DNA of 64,000 bases from Capillidium heterosporum. Lineage: Eukaryota; Entomophthoromycota; Entomophthoromycetes; Entomophthorales; Capillidiaceae. Location: NCBI GenBank assembly GCA_016630905.1, contig WBMQ01000004.1, positions 806,001 to 870,000 on the forward strand. The letters are read 5' to 3'. Below, one piece after another: positions 11,763-23,605 of the stretch. The translations under genes and the position numbers were made by a program. The notes beneath the pieces were generated by a model. That model saw only the letters and a program-made list of their open reading frames with translations, did no database searches and was not told the DNA's origin. Numbering within the stretch: position 1 is the stretch's first letter; every line of letters begins with the position of its first letter.

Positions 11763-12416
11763 TTAGGCTAGCACCATATCATCACTTATATCCTCCAACT
11801 GCAGGAAGATAGAATCGTTGAGGCAAGCGTACTCACTATCAACTAGGCCTTCATCGAGCACGCTTTGAATATCTTCTTCACTGGCGTTGGAGGAACAGGT
11901 GTAACATATGTCGTTGCTGGTAACTTTGGTATCTAGCATCAAGTCTTCGATGAGAGCACCGAGCTTGAAGAAGTTTGTCAAGTTTTTGGAAGGGCGTTTG
12001 TTGGGGCATTTTTTAGTCGAAGAGCTGGGTGCTGATATTGACATGGAAGGTGATGGCGATTTGAAAAGGGAGGATAGGTTGAGGTGACTCACTAGGCGTC
12101 TTGTCGACTTTGGTGGTGAAAGCTCATCTTCCGATGATATATCACTTTGGGGACGACTTAGATCGAAGTTGAAAGTGTTGTACCGTATCGATTGAGGTGG
12201 CGAACTGATATACTGCTTGGAATCTATCGAATCGAGTAAACATAGAGCGGCACTGTTCCCTAAATCTAACTTGGAGTAGGTTCCAAAGTCGCGGTCGTGT
12301 ACTGAGGTGTTGGCTTTGATTTCCGTCATATCTAACGAGCAGCTGGCCTTGAGCGTATGACGTAAACTTGGCGAAGTTAAAGTAACTGGTTGGGAGTTGT
12401 ACGGGTCGTATAACAT
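11763..12416 (-). CDS. Intronless Ser-rich protein, family member B
   Basis: A single-exon protein of 217 residues, not recognised. The first 130 residues are Ser-rich, with acidic and SP-containing patches (DISSEDELSPPKSTRR). A basic patch (KKCPNKRPSKNLTNFFKLG) follows, then an acidic C-terminus (NASEEDIQSVLDEGLVDSE) ending IFLQLEDISDDMVLA. That final block is shared with the genes at 3950 and 54503. The segment KNLTNFFKLG loosely matches KSLPNLFNGS of member A. It has no signal peptide and no membrane span. A TATATAAAAA box lies about 50-60 bp upstream of the ATG, at about 12466-12475. Function is unknown. Confidence 0.75.
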   Translation of the reverse strand: MLYDPYNSQPVTLTSPSLRHTLKASCSLDMTEIKANTSVHDRDFGTYSKLDLGNSAALCLLDSIDSKQYISSPPQSIRYNTFNFDLSRPQSDISSEDELSPPKSTRRLVSHLNLSSLFKSPSPSMSISAPSSSTKKCPNKRPSKNLTNFFKLGALIEDLMLDTKVTSNDICYTCSSNASEEDIQSVLDEGLVDSEYACLNDSIFLQLEDISDDMVLA

Positions 12417-15377
12417 TTGTTTGGAAATAAAATTTAAGAACTTTAGTTAGGAAGCGGTCGTGACTTTTTATATAGAGGGAAAGTAGTTTTCTTGAACCAA
12501 TTTAGAAAGTTTTTCAATGACTTGTACTTTTTGTTCTCAAATATTATTGGAGTATATTTTTAGCAATGGCATAGTTTACTACTGTACATTTCAAATAAGT
12601 TTTGGGTTAAAGTTTATACGAACCAATTATTTGAATCAAAACCAAACTTCCCTTAGCTCCCATTCGGTCAATTGGAACATTATTAGATTATTAAGCGATA
12701 TTGGTACAAATCTGCCCAAACCAGTTTTCGGTAAATTTGAGCCACAATTAAATTCATTTCCAATTTCTGGGTGAAGTTGTGGCCTGCAGCCAGAACTAAT
12801 GGAGGGAAAAAGTAGTTTATCCCAGCACCTGTAAGAACATTTATCCGCGTGGCCAAATATAAACCTGATTTCTTAGTCAATCTATTAGCTTCAACTAGGA
12901 CTTGTGTTCAGCCACTTTGTTCTGTTCCAAATCCTTCTAGAACAAAAGTTGCCGTAACTTCGCACTTCAGAAGCTAGGCTTAAGTGAACTTTCATTTGAT
13001 AATATAGAAGTTTAAAGCAACTTTATTGGCTATGTTTAACGCGAGACTTTCACTAAATTAAAAATAGTCTATAAAGTGATATCACAAAAGCTTGGAAAAA
13101 ATTCGGTTAACCTGCCCGATTTCACTGAGGTGGTAAAATATTTTAGCAGTGTACCTGGCCCGGTTACCAGACGATATCAGTTTGATAGAAAAGAAGGGTT
13201 ATGAAGATGGTCCGACTAAGTGGAGTAGTGTTAGTGGGGAACTAGAAATGTACGAAGCCGAGACCAGCCAAATATAAACTATTCATATAAACAGAAAGAT
13301 AGTATCATTATTGGAAAAGCATAATGGTGCCATAAGCTGATAAACGTATAGGCTTGAAAAATAATACTAAAAAAGCGAAATAAAGTATGGATTTCCTTTG
13401 TGAAATTTTTTGATAAAAAGTTGTATACAATAAAGGCAATTATAGTGAAGTAGTTTTAGATGGTAGTGACAGTTTGTTTTAACATAAACATATATGTTGA
13501 TATAACTTTAAGCTTAAGTATCAGAATAATAACATTAAGAATAAACGATAGTAGTTATCTAAAATCCTATAAAATATAGTGAGCTATAGTTTAAAATGAT
13601 GAAAATAACAATTAATGGCAGTAGTATTAGTATTTATTGGTATACATTTTCATTATGCCTAACATTTCCTACTCATTTATATTCATAAGTATCTCATTCC
13701 AGCTGTAAATAGCGATATTCTCTATAAACTAAAAGCTAGTTAACTTTTGATAAAATAGTCAAATATCACTTTAGGGTCCTAAAACTTGATGACTATAGCT
13801 CTTTCCTTTACGCCTTTTTCTAAATCAGTATTAAATATTTCTCTAAAGAATTTAGACCAGCTTGCTATAAGAAATCGATGGATATAAACTACTTTGCTAT
13901 ATAAAATTTTAATATCTTCTACATCACTATTAGTTGATTCTACTGTATAAAAGTTAAAATCTATAAATTATTTGGCTCTATAATTTTCAATGAGATCGTG
14001 TTATAAGATATTTGGTACACTATCTTGCTTAAGAATACTCTCATTAAGTAAACCATACATATCTTTTACATTCTCCCATTTATAGGACGGTTTGCATTTT
14101 ATAGCCAAAATATGAGCTTATGTTAGAGGATATATTGTCTTGAAAGGCACTCTTTTTCATCCGATAAAGTTTAAACCGGTTCTTTGAGTTGAAGCTCATT
14201 ACCATCAAGGTAGATTTCATAGATTATGTTAAAAATTTTTCCTTGGTTGCACACAACTGGGTTACTAATAAAAGCCTCTGAAAATTGAAAGTATAGTTTC
14301 GCTTGAATTTACTTATTCACTTGACCTTTTGACAAAGTGTATAAGTAGGTTAGTGCAAAATAGAAAGTGCTGTAGTTTTGAATTTTTTTGATTCTAAGCC
14401 GATTCTTTCGGCATCCTTTCCCTTGCTTTTTCTTACAAGGCTTGGTAGAATGCCTCAAGGTTTTGAATGGATTCGATTCTGGCAATATTTCTTGGCTGTA
14501 ACTCTTCGTAAAATAGCAGTCTACTGGTATCAATATATATAGATTATTGTAGCTTGAGTTAAAAGCAAAGTTAAATATATAGACATATGTTCTAAAAGTT
14601 TTCATCAACAATATGCTACCTAATCTATTTATAATATGGTTTATTATTCTCAATATTTTCATACGATGTCACCGTATTAACTGAAGACTTGGCGAAAAGG
14701 TATTTGGAGATCGTCTCAGTTATATTTAAACATTGACTCCGTCAAGATTTAGTTTGTACTTAAGATATAGTTATATAAGGTGAGTTGAGGATTAAATCCA
14801 AGGGGTGTATATTATAAGGCTATAGCTATTTCTTCAACAAGTAGACTTGTTTATGGGATTACAAGTCCAGATTATATAACGATAACTGCTATTTCATTCT
14901 AAATTAAATGCCTCTTGATTTAATTTTACTTTAGAGCTATACCATATTTAATTTGGAATCCTATACAAATCTATAATAAATTTGAACCAAAGTATCACAA
15001 AACCATGTATAGTGGCTTTCCACTTTATTTCATTCTTACCGCTATGGATGTTAATGGAGTTGGTACATATCAAGCTCACCAGCTGCTATTTTTAAATCTA
15101 ATTAAAGCTACGCTGTCTTATGCAGATAAAAGCTTGATGCCCAAACGATCGACCCAACCTTGGCAAAAGTAATTTTGGGCAGCCGAAACTTGCAAGCATT
15201 TGCTTTTTCTACACACCAATGTAAAAATATCTCAAGCCCATTGACGTATGCAAAGATTTTAGTATAGAAACCTATCGAAAATGTAGATTTGTAAAGTGTA
15301 TAAAAGGGCTTGGAGTTACCAACATATCTTTAACAAACTGATCCTGTATCAATACTAGCAAACTAAACGATATTAAA
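12417..15377. other. Long AT-rich spacer with a coding-like fragment
   Basis: No gene is supported over 2.9 kb. Plus-strand positions about 13035-13205 stay open, reading for example LPDFTEVVKYFSSVPGPVTR. A second frame, 13150-13275, reads KKGYEDGPTKWSSVSGEL and overlaps it. Together they look like a small decayed gene, but no family is recognised. A minus-strand 117-codon frame at 14309-14662 is Lys/Asn/Tyr-rich and probably chance. The 3' end holds the promoter of the next gene. Confidence 0.4.
15299..15306 (+). promoter_or_regulatory. TATA box of the secreted repeat protein
   Basis: TATAAAAG lies about 79 bp before the ATG at 15378, in a spacing compatible with a core promoter. It is one of the clearest TATA boxes in the window. 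Confidence 0.6.
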
Positions 15378-15917
15378 ATGGTAGCCTTCAACAAAATCCA
15401 CCTCAACTTAATCTTAAGTACCCTCCTCATCAATACTTTGGTAGCTACCCCAGTTCCTCAGAATAACGATGCCTCCCTAGCCAGTGCTAATGCATCATCC
15501 AACCCACCACCATCTAGTGACTTATCTAGCTCCAATCTCTCCTCATCAGACAGTAGCTCAGGTTCCAAGCCCAAAAAATCCAAGAAAGCCTCAGCTAGCT
15601 CCGACAGTTCCCTCGTTCAAGCTTCAAATGGTGCCGATAGTTCTCTCGCCCAAGCTTCAAATGGTGCTGATAACCAATTCCCTATAACTGATTACAACGC
15701 TGCTCCGTACAGTGGTAGTAATCTCAGTTCTGGTTCTACTCCAGAAAGTGGTAGTAACGCCAACTCCAACGCTCCAGTACCTGCCAACGATGTCAACTGG
15801 GCAGTCAAGAATCAAGCTTTGGATGTCATGTGGGCCGTCAAAGATCAAGCTTTAGACACTAACTGGGCCGTCAAGGATCTTAAGAAGGATGTCATGTGGG
15901 CTACCAAAAAAAACTAG
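15378..15917 (+). CDS. Secreted Ser-rich protein with 11-residue WAVK repeats
   Basis: An intronless protein of 179 residues, not recognised. Residues 1-24 form a signal peptide (basic start, LILSTLLINTLVA core). Next is a Ser/Pro/Asn-rich stretch likely to be O-glycosylated, with a basic patch KPKKSKK. A perfect two-copy 11-residue repeat follows (SSLVQASNGAD, SSLAQASNGAD). The C-terminus has four Trp-centred units with an exact 11-residue period: NWAVKNQALD, MWAVKDQALD, NWAVKDLKKD, MWATKKN. There is no membrane anchor or GPI signal at the end. The layout resembles secreted, possibly processed, repeat proteins such as effectors or cell-surface peptides, but no function can be assigned. Confidence 0.8.
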   Translation: MVAFNKIHLNLILSTLLINTLVATPVPQNNDASLASANASSNPPPSSDLSSSNLSSSDSSSGSKPKKSKKASASSDSSLVQASNGADSSLAQASNGADNQFPITDYNAAPYSGSNLSSGSTPESGSNANSNAPVPANDVNWAVKNQALDVMWAVKDQALDTNWAVKDLKKDVMWATKKN

Positions 15918-16184
15918 ACTTGAAGGTCATCTAGCGCTTACCTGCAGCTTCAAACTTGATTATCTTCGTTTTGTAGTACTTAATATGTAAAAATAAAATG
16001 CGTTGAGAATATATTTAGATCTTTTATAAATACATCCAATAAATTCTAAAAGTTAGAGCATAGCTAATATATTCAAAAGTGTATAGATATAGTATTGTGT
16101 TAAGTCAAAATAGAGACAATAGCAATGTTTCCGTATATCAAATAAGTTAAAAACAACTATTTTAACAGCATAATCCAGATTTAT

Positions 16185-17505
16185 CTATTCGGAAGCGGGC
16201 CTCTGATTGGGAAAGGAACCTAATATGGTGACATCGATACAGAACTTCTGCAGCTGGTCCAAGGCTTCCTTAACTTTAGGGTTTTGGCTATGGCCTTCGA
16301 ACTCAACATGGAAGATGTAGTGCCACGGCTTCAGCTTGCTAGGGCAGGGTCGCGTGTCGATCTTTGTCAAATTCAACCCAAAGTTCTTGAAGACTTCTAA
16401 CCCGTCACATAAAGCACCGGGTTGACGGTGGTCGACAGTGAAGGATATGAAGGTGCGGTCATCCCCAGTCTCGTTCTCGATCGACTTGCCCAGGACCCAG
16501 AAACGGGTTGTGTTGACTGGATTATATTTAGTAAAAGATCAAATGGAAAAGCTATGTATTTGGAAGTTCAAAAGTACCTTGGTTGTCGGCGATGGTAGAG
16601 TGGAGGACGGGGATGTCATAAGCCTTGGAGCAAAAGTCGGAGCAGATGGCAGCCGAATACATCTCGGTAGAGGCCAACTCGGCAGCCCGTGCCGTCGAGG
16701 AAACGTTGACCCGCTCTACGTTAGGGTAATTGATGTCCAGCCACTTGTTGCACTGAGCGAAAGCTACCCTATGGCTGTAGATCCTACGGATGCCAGATGG
16801 TTGAAAGTGAGATAACATCGACTGGACGATCTATTAATTTTCAAATACCAATTTCAGTAAAGGTGAGTGAAAAGTTAAAAAAGTACCGGTAGGTAGATCT
16901 CGGCTCGAATTTTGACTTGACTGAACTCGGTGAAGGGGTCTAAAGTTTCGTTGACGGCACCAGTCGTAGAGTTCTCGATAGGAAGTACGGCATAACTAAT
17001 ACTTTCGTCCTGCAGGGCCGTGAATACGGCGCGGTTGCTAGCCAAGGGTCGGTAGGTTACGCTGTCACCGAAGCGGCTCATAGCGGCCTGGTGGGTGAAG
17101 GTTCCTTTAGGTCCCAAGTAACCGATGACAACATCCTTCTGCAAGGATAAGGAAGCCGACATTATCTCACGGTAGATGGAGCTCAAGGCATCGTTCGACA
17201 ACGGTCCTGAATTCAAGTCGGCTATCTAAAAACGTAAAGTTTAGAATTTATAGACTTAGTAGGAGTTACTCTTTCGAATACGGCTTTCTCTTGGGCAGGT
17301 GCATAGACTTCTACATTCTTGGTATCATCCCTTTAAAACGGTTATAAAATATAGAGTATAGCTTCACTTACTCGTTCAGTTCCTTTTTGACACTACCTAT
17401 GTTCTGAGATAAGCTTGCTCTCTCGTTAAGTAAATGAACAATCTTGGAGTCGATGGATCCGACTTGGTTTCTTAAGTTGCTGAGTTCGACTTTGGGGTTG
17501 GACAT
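16185..17505 (-). CDS. Bifunctional chorismate mutase / prephenate dehydratase (P-protein)
   Basis: Phenylalanine synthesis: chorismate to prephenate to phenylpyruvate. Five exons run from the ATG at 17505 to the TAG at 16185-16187; intron 1 is 17331-17371. Exons 1-2 encode an AroQ-type chorismate mutase helix (LRNQVGSIDSKIVHLLNERA ... VYAPAQEKAVFERI). Next come GPLSNDALSSIYREIMSASL and the dehydratase (YLGPKGTFTHQAA, PIENSTTGAV, RIYSHRVAFAQC, and the catalytic TTRF). The ACT regulatory domain follows (GALCDGLEVF, then IDTRPCPSK in place of the usual ESRP), suggesting feedback by phenylalanine. Known ascomycete Pha2 lacks the mutase domain, so this bacterial-type fusion is unusual. Spliceosomal introns show it is a resident gene, not contamination. 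Confidence 0.88.
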
Positions 17506-19094
17506 GGCGTTGGCTTTTTTGTATACTTTTGAGAGAATAGGCTTGCAAGCCTCCTTATATACTTGGGAATTTGGATGTCATCATTCTCAAGTTTTCTTAT
17601 CAAAGTGAGTCATCTAACTCGCAGTTACATACTTTGAATTATTCTTAAACAATTGGTTGTAAACAAAGTTTCAAGACTATTCCTGTTTGATTCCAATAGA
17701 ATTTGAACACCACTTTTAATGGATGGAATATCCAACTGAAGATATAGGGCTTCAAGTTTATAATATGGTGAATAAGAATACTGTATACATCCATAGGTTT
17801 AATAGGATCAGAGAACAGTAAAATAGACAGTTTTTCAGTTAGTTGGTTACTGCTATATTTTACTTTGTAACCTTGAAATATGGTGCATACCCAAGTAATA
17901 TCCATCAGCTGAAAAAAGGCCTTATTTAAATCGATAGATCGTATATAGGAAACAAGATATAGATAAAAAATAACTGCATAGTACTATAGCATCAAAGTTT
18001 ACTCAAAGATAGTACAAAAGTGTATTCTAAAGGAACAGTACATGCTTTGATGATGCTATTGCATGTAAATATCTAAACACGTAATCTTCAGCGTATAGCA
18101 AATTCACATCTCAATAAGCCTTGTTGGTTGATTGCTATTTATTCAATGTCCTAATATATAAATAAATATAGGATAAAAAATAGGATAGTATACTATTTTT
18201 GACTTTAATACTGCCCCTAGACTTTTCTAAATAATTACCAAACTAAGGATCCAATCTGTTCTGGATATCTCAGATAAACATTCTACTTTAACAGATTTTA
18301 TATAAATTTATATTGATAAATAATGCCAATTGTTATAAAAATATAAATTATATATATTTTGGGGAAAATACTAATGAATTTGATAGATCTTTCAAATATG
18401 TTGTTAAATCTAAGATTCGATCAAGAATTTGCAATCATATGAGGTACGTTGCTGTATTTAAATTTTAATTAGATGTTTAGGTTGATTATGAAGAGGGAAT
18501 TTGGTGATGAGGAACTCAGGTTCCAGGCAGTAGTGATGGTACAGTGTAAGTCAATATGGTAGTTTTACCAATTAAACCAAACTATCTTGCAGTAAACTGT
18601 ATTGTCATTAGCTGTAAGGGAAGCTCTCAGTTTGAAAGCTCATCCTTGATAAAAGTTACCACATTAGTCAACAATGTCATTGGGTAGAGATCCAAGAAAT
18701 TGAGAGAGATAGCGTTAATATCGATGCTACAGAAATATTCTTTAATTATAGTAAAATAACCTTCCATCTAATAGTTCGTAGGATAGTAGCAAAAAATATA
18801 TATACCAGGATGTAGGTATGCTTTGATAGGGTCAAAAAATTAAATTTCAACATAATCAGCAGGTTTTATATATGCAAATAGAAGTTGTTGGATCCAAGAG
18901 GATATTATAACCAGTGGTAAATCCTTTTGAACCAGCACAACTATATAAAACTAAACATTTACAATAAAACACATTAATAAAGCTTTAACACAGAGGATAG
19001 AACATATTTTTAAGTGAAGCCTATATATATTACTTCGAGTTAATATGGCTATAGTAGGTAAGCACGGCTACAGTTTTGAAAAATAAAGTTAAAG
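17506..19094. other. AT-rich spacer
   Basis: Very AT-rich with no supported gene. An 86-codon minus-strand frame at 17645-17905 has spacer-like composition and no family. Confidence 0.5.
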
Positions 19095-20985
19095 TTAGAG
19101 TTCGTGAGTTTGGATCTTATGCTTCAAAAACTTGGAAATGAGCTTGTATTCCCTAGCATCCTTGATGCTCTGTGTCAACGAATGGTCGGATCGATTCTCC
19201 ATAATACTGTCAATAACGTCAACTTCCACTTCTTCGAACTCATCGTCACCGAGAGGCAGCTCCAAAATATCTTTACGGGCTTCGGCAGCGTTCGTCAGCA
19301 CTTCCTATATAGAAACAGTTAAAAGGCTGCAGTTTTTTAAAAAAGACTTACGACTACTGCATCAATACATTTGAGGGTATCATCCATGGAGTTCCCCTCC
19401 CGCTCTAAAGGCTCGGGGTCGGTACTGCTGATTAGACTTTCAACACGGTCCGAAATGGTAGCTAGGTTGGGAACGATGGTAATGGCTACCGTCTCAGGAC
19501 CTAGGGCTGACAGCCCCATGAGGGCACCGTACACGGTACGAAAGGGAAGTTTGGGATCAAGCAGCCCTTTCAGGAGGGTGCGCACCACTCGCTTCTTGAG
19601 TGAAGCGTAGGAGTCCCCGTACAGAGTGCAGATGTGAGTGATAAGCTTGGAGGCTTGGCGTCGGATTTCATAGTGCTTTAAGCTGGTATCGGGGTGATTG
19701 CCTGGTTCGTCAGGATCTTTTACGCCCAGACACTTGCTTATGCAGCACGAGATTATGGTGGGTAGAAGTTGGTGTAGCTAAAAGTGCGACGTATAAATAA
19801 ACATTTAAAAGGTGAGATAAGGCTACTTACGTAGGGTTCTACAAACAGGGACTTGTTGTTCAAGATGGATTCGGTAACATACAGCATGGACTGTACTGTA
19901 GTCAGATCGTCCAGCTTCTGGGTCACCTATTTTTAAAGGATTATAAACAGCCAAGCATTAAAAGCAAAGTGTTTACCTTCTCGTTGATAAAATGTACAAA
20001 GTAGGGGATAAGTTGGTGGATAGCTGTATCCTTGGTTAAGAATTCGTAGGCTCTCTTACGTACCTTCTCATCTCCATCTAACACCGAACTAGCCATCTTC
20101 TCAAAGTACACTCGCAACTCTCTACTTAATACATGCTTAACTAGAGGTTTAACATCGACTTGACTTGAAGATTTGGATGTAGTGGGATCGATAGGCTGAT
20201 GCTTACGATCCAAACCTATACGAGAGCGTTTGAGGGGAAGCTCTTTGCCGTCAGCTAATCAATTTCAAAGTTATAAATACAATTCAAAGGCTGAAAGAGG
20301 ACAAATTACATTGTATTGGGTTCTGAGGGATTGCCGGCTGCTTTCCATTTATGGCCAACCAATGGGCTAAGTAATAGGTTAGTAAATTAAATAAATGAAC
20401 AACTAGAGTACCGGTAAATATGGGTTCCTGAGGTCTAGGTGGTAGAGGTTGGGTTACAGTAGCTTCCAGGTCAATCTCCTTATCTTCGACGAAATAAAGA
20501 TCCTGGTTGTTGTGAGTTACCTTACCAAAACTAAATGTATCTTTCATATTGTAACCGTATAAAGCCTTTTACAAATTAACCAAAAATATAGGTTGAATAG
20601 ATGTTACTTCGACACCTCGGACTTTAGTTGCAAAATTCACATCGTCTACTCGCAAGTTGGTACGTTTGCTATGTCGCATAAACTTGGATGCTTCCTAGTT
20701 TAGAAAGAACTAAGGATGGAAGTATTCAAATTAAAATTTACTTGTATCAGCTCCCTAAGTTTATAATCTACATCGTTGGCTACTGCTGTCAAAGCCTCGT
20801 CAGTTATTGAAGTTATACCTATTGATTCAGCTACATCCTATCAATTTCAAGAGTAAAAACAATTAATTTAAATTTAAATTGAAGCTAGTTATGATTAAAT
20901 AAAGCATTACCTTTATAATATCTTTTGGATAGCTGACGTTGTTTATGGTGGACTTTATATCTTTATTTTGGTCTTGGTGGGTCAT
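19095..20985 (-). CDS. TAF6: TFIID / SAGA subunit TAF6
   Basis: Subunit of TFIID that pairs with TAF9 through a histone fold and scaffolds the complex. The ATG is at 20985; about nine short exons follow. The histone fold spans exons 1-3 (YPKDIIKDVAESIGI, then DVDYKLRELIQ, then EASKFMRHSKRTNLRVDDV). The TAF6-specific block follows after a GTAACA ... AAAAG intron (ALYGYNMKDTFSFG, DLYFVEDKEIDLEA, HWLAINGKQPAIPQNP). The HEAT domain continues (LSRELRVYFEKMASSVLDGD, YLHQLLPTIISCCISKCLG, GALMGLSALGPETVAITIVP). The end IQTHEL is just before a TAA. The match to TAF6 in the fold, the LYG..F linker and the HEAT repeats is clear throughout. Confidence 0.92.
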
Positions 20986-21822
20986 ACTTTAACTATCGTA
21001 TTTCTTTTGAAGTTTCGTAGTTCTTTTGAGCTGCAGGTTGGAACAAGTTGGACTGCAAAAATAGATTTGGAAAAGGAGCTCATTTATCAAAGCTCGTTAG
21101 ATAATTAGGTTGCTCTATTGGTTCGTTGCAATTCGAATCTGGAAGCTTCATTCACTTGGATGAAGTTGACAAATTATATAGCATTATAAATAGATTCAAG
21201 TCAATATTATTGGCGACCTTTAAAATAGAAAATCAGCAGAATTTGATTAAAGCCAGATAAATTTTTGAGAGTTGGAGATAATGAAGAAAACTAAAATCCA
21301 ATCCTACTGATTTGCAGGTCGAAGTTGTAGAGGCTAAACGTTGGATTTTGAAGTAGTTCTCGATCCGTTTACTTCCATAAACTTTTTAAAAGATATAGTA
21401 GATGCCCTTGCTTCTATAGTTCATAAATTGAAAATTACCAGTATAGAGAAGTGACTAAGCATTTCTTCACTTGGTATAGTTTCAATAATTCATTTGACTT
21501 TACATGTTTTAATTAGCTTATTGAAAAGATAAGGACAAAAGAATCGAACATTATGGATGTTTATCTATAGGATGCTAATACGACTTTACATAATACAGTG
21601 GAGCAAAGGTACGATCTTGAAGTACTGTCAGTATAGGTTATGACCTTAAATTCAAAGATGTTTCTATCGATAAATGGTTCAAAGCTTTACTGGTATTCAA
21701 TGCCAATACAAATTATAAAAGTAATATACTATACTGCCAATCCATGCCATTGTATTTATTAGATGAAGGTACAGAATGAGTTTAAGGGATAAAGTAGAAG
21801 CATCAACAATTATGATTGTAAA

Positions 21823-22080
21823 CTATACTATAGTACAAAACCATGAATCAAATACGCATGTATAGGTCCAATTAATATTATAAGCTACATTACTTATATC
21901 TAAATCCAAACCTTCCTCCTTCACCACTTGTAAAGCCATCTGTAAACATTTCTCAGCAAGGTTAAAGTACTGCTTTCTCATCTGAAATACCATTACTGCA
22001 AGTTTCAATTTATTATTTGACTCTTCAACCAACTCTCTATCTTTCAAAGCAATGTTCCCAGCCTGATAGTGAGCAGCCAT
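21823..22080 (-). pseudogene. Unassigned helical coding-like fragment
   Basis: Opens at an ATG (22080) and reads a helical, TPR-like segment (ESNNKLKLAVMVFQMRK, YFNLAEKCLQMALQVV) for about 70 residues, then drifts into AT-rich sequence. No partner exon was found. It may be an exon of a lost gene, an unrecognised gene, or chance. Confidence 0.25.
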
Positions 22081-22839
22081 GTACAGTGAATATAGTTTAA
22101 ATGTGACGCTTATATTGAAAGAAGAGGTATCTATTCTTATTACACTGTCGCTGATATAGTCTGTTAGCCTACTAGTTCTTCCTTTGATGCAGCAGATGGT
22201 GCCTTGATCTTCCTTGTCAAAACTTTGAAAGAGAAGTAGGATTGAATTAACTGCTAACTTAAGGTTGGGGATGAAAAATATGATTTTACTTTTGATGCAG
22301 GTAGCGTCGGTCTGACAAAACCTCTTAAATTGAAAATATATCTTCTATTCCTACATATCAAAAAACTTCTGATGACATCGGCAAATTTATCTATACATTT
22401 AAATTTTATATTAAAGTTGTTGGAATCAGCTTGAAAATAGGTGCACACAAGGTAAAAAATTTTACAGAGCTCTTCAAGTAATTAAATATACAAACAGGAA
22501 TATTTCACAGTATGTTGATATCCTTCGTCATCATATTTAATTTTGGGGGTAGTCGTTCCGTAAACTTAAAGTCATGAACGTAGGGTATATTGATGACGAG
22601 CCCAATCAATACATCTGGGATGTGCAGCAACTACTACATGCAGTTCCTAAACTCACTGGTTTCATCATCGGTACCAGCCAGAAGGTCCCTATCCAACCCT
22701 AAAATGTACCTTATTCGAACTGTTAATCCCAATCTGACAACCTTTGAGAACCCTTCTTGTAACTAGAAAGTAGGACAAAGGCATTCAGCTTATCGAACGA
22801 ACATTCCTTATATGTACCTTTCAAAGTTTAAACTGCAGT

Positions 22840-23605
22840 CATATAGAAATACTCTCTTATATCCTTAGGTATCTCCGAGATGAAAATCGACCCGATGAAG
22901 CATAAGGTGCTGCGTAATTGTAGCGGATAGCCATAGAAATCGAAAACTAGGGAACGCCTGCTTACCACTGGTACACATAGGTACCGGCATCAGAAGTAGG
23001 CATCGAGACATCTATTAATTAGTACAGGTGTGCTAAAATCATCATGCCGATTCCGAAGATCCGTAATTTGGTTAATAGTTGGTGCTACTATTGGTGGCGA
23101 TATTCTTTCATGAGGCATCTTCTTGTCCATAGGCTTAGATTTAGAGTAGATAGCTAGGTACAACGTTAGTAACCTCTCTACTGGGCTATCCAAGCGTAAA
23201 TACGAGGTTTCGGATTTAAATACAAGCATCAATTTATTAGTATTCACGCTGGAGTTTTGAAGTGGGATATGGGTGGGGCCCAGCTTTCCGTTTATGAGCT
23301 CTAGGCCCAAGTTGGGATAAATTTATGTGTTTGTATCTGATCCCTCCTACCCACATACTCCTTTGTTTCTATCGGCTTGTCGGTGGATTCTGCATCGGCT
23401 TTCCTTTGGGTCATCACCTCCTTCTGCCACTGTACTACCTTCAGCTTATCATTGAAATCAGCTATCATTGTTCCAAACTTATCAATCTCTTGGAACCCAA
23501 GCTTTTCAGCTAAATAGAGTTCGATGTATATATGCCTAACCTCGACTTGCCCTTCAACGGATTTTTGGAAATCCAGATGTGAGTATATTGGATCGATACA
23601 CTACA
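22840..23605 (-). pseudogene. Probable degenerate gene, several open exons with a frame break
   Basis: From an acceptor-like CTGTAG near 23605 the minus strand is open for about 100 codons (YSHLDFQKSVEGQVEVRH ... KLGFQEIDKFGTMIADFNDK), ending in a stop near 23310. The next frame then continues for 106 codons (GLELINGKLGPTHIPLQ ... INRCLDAYF), shifted by one base. Downstream, an exon-like piece at about 22840-22950 reads FDFYGYPLQLRSTLCFIGS. Codon use looks real but the frame is broken and no ATG is clear. No family recognised; an intact gene with unseen splicing is possible. Confidence 0.35.

Noticed and set aside
14309-14662. 117-codon minus-strand Asn/Tyr/Lys-rich frame
   Set aside because: Composition is that of translated AT-rich spacer and there is no recognisable domain or signal.
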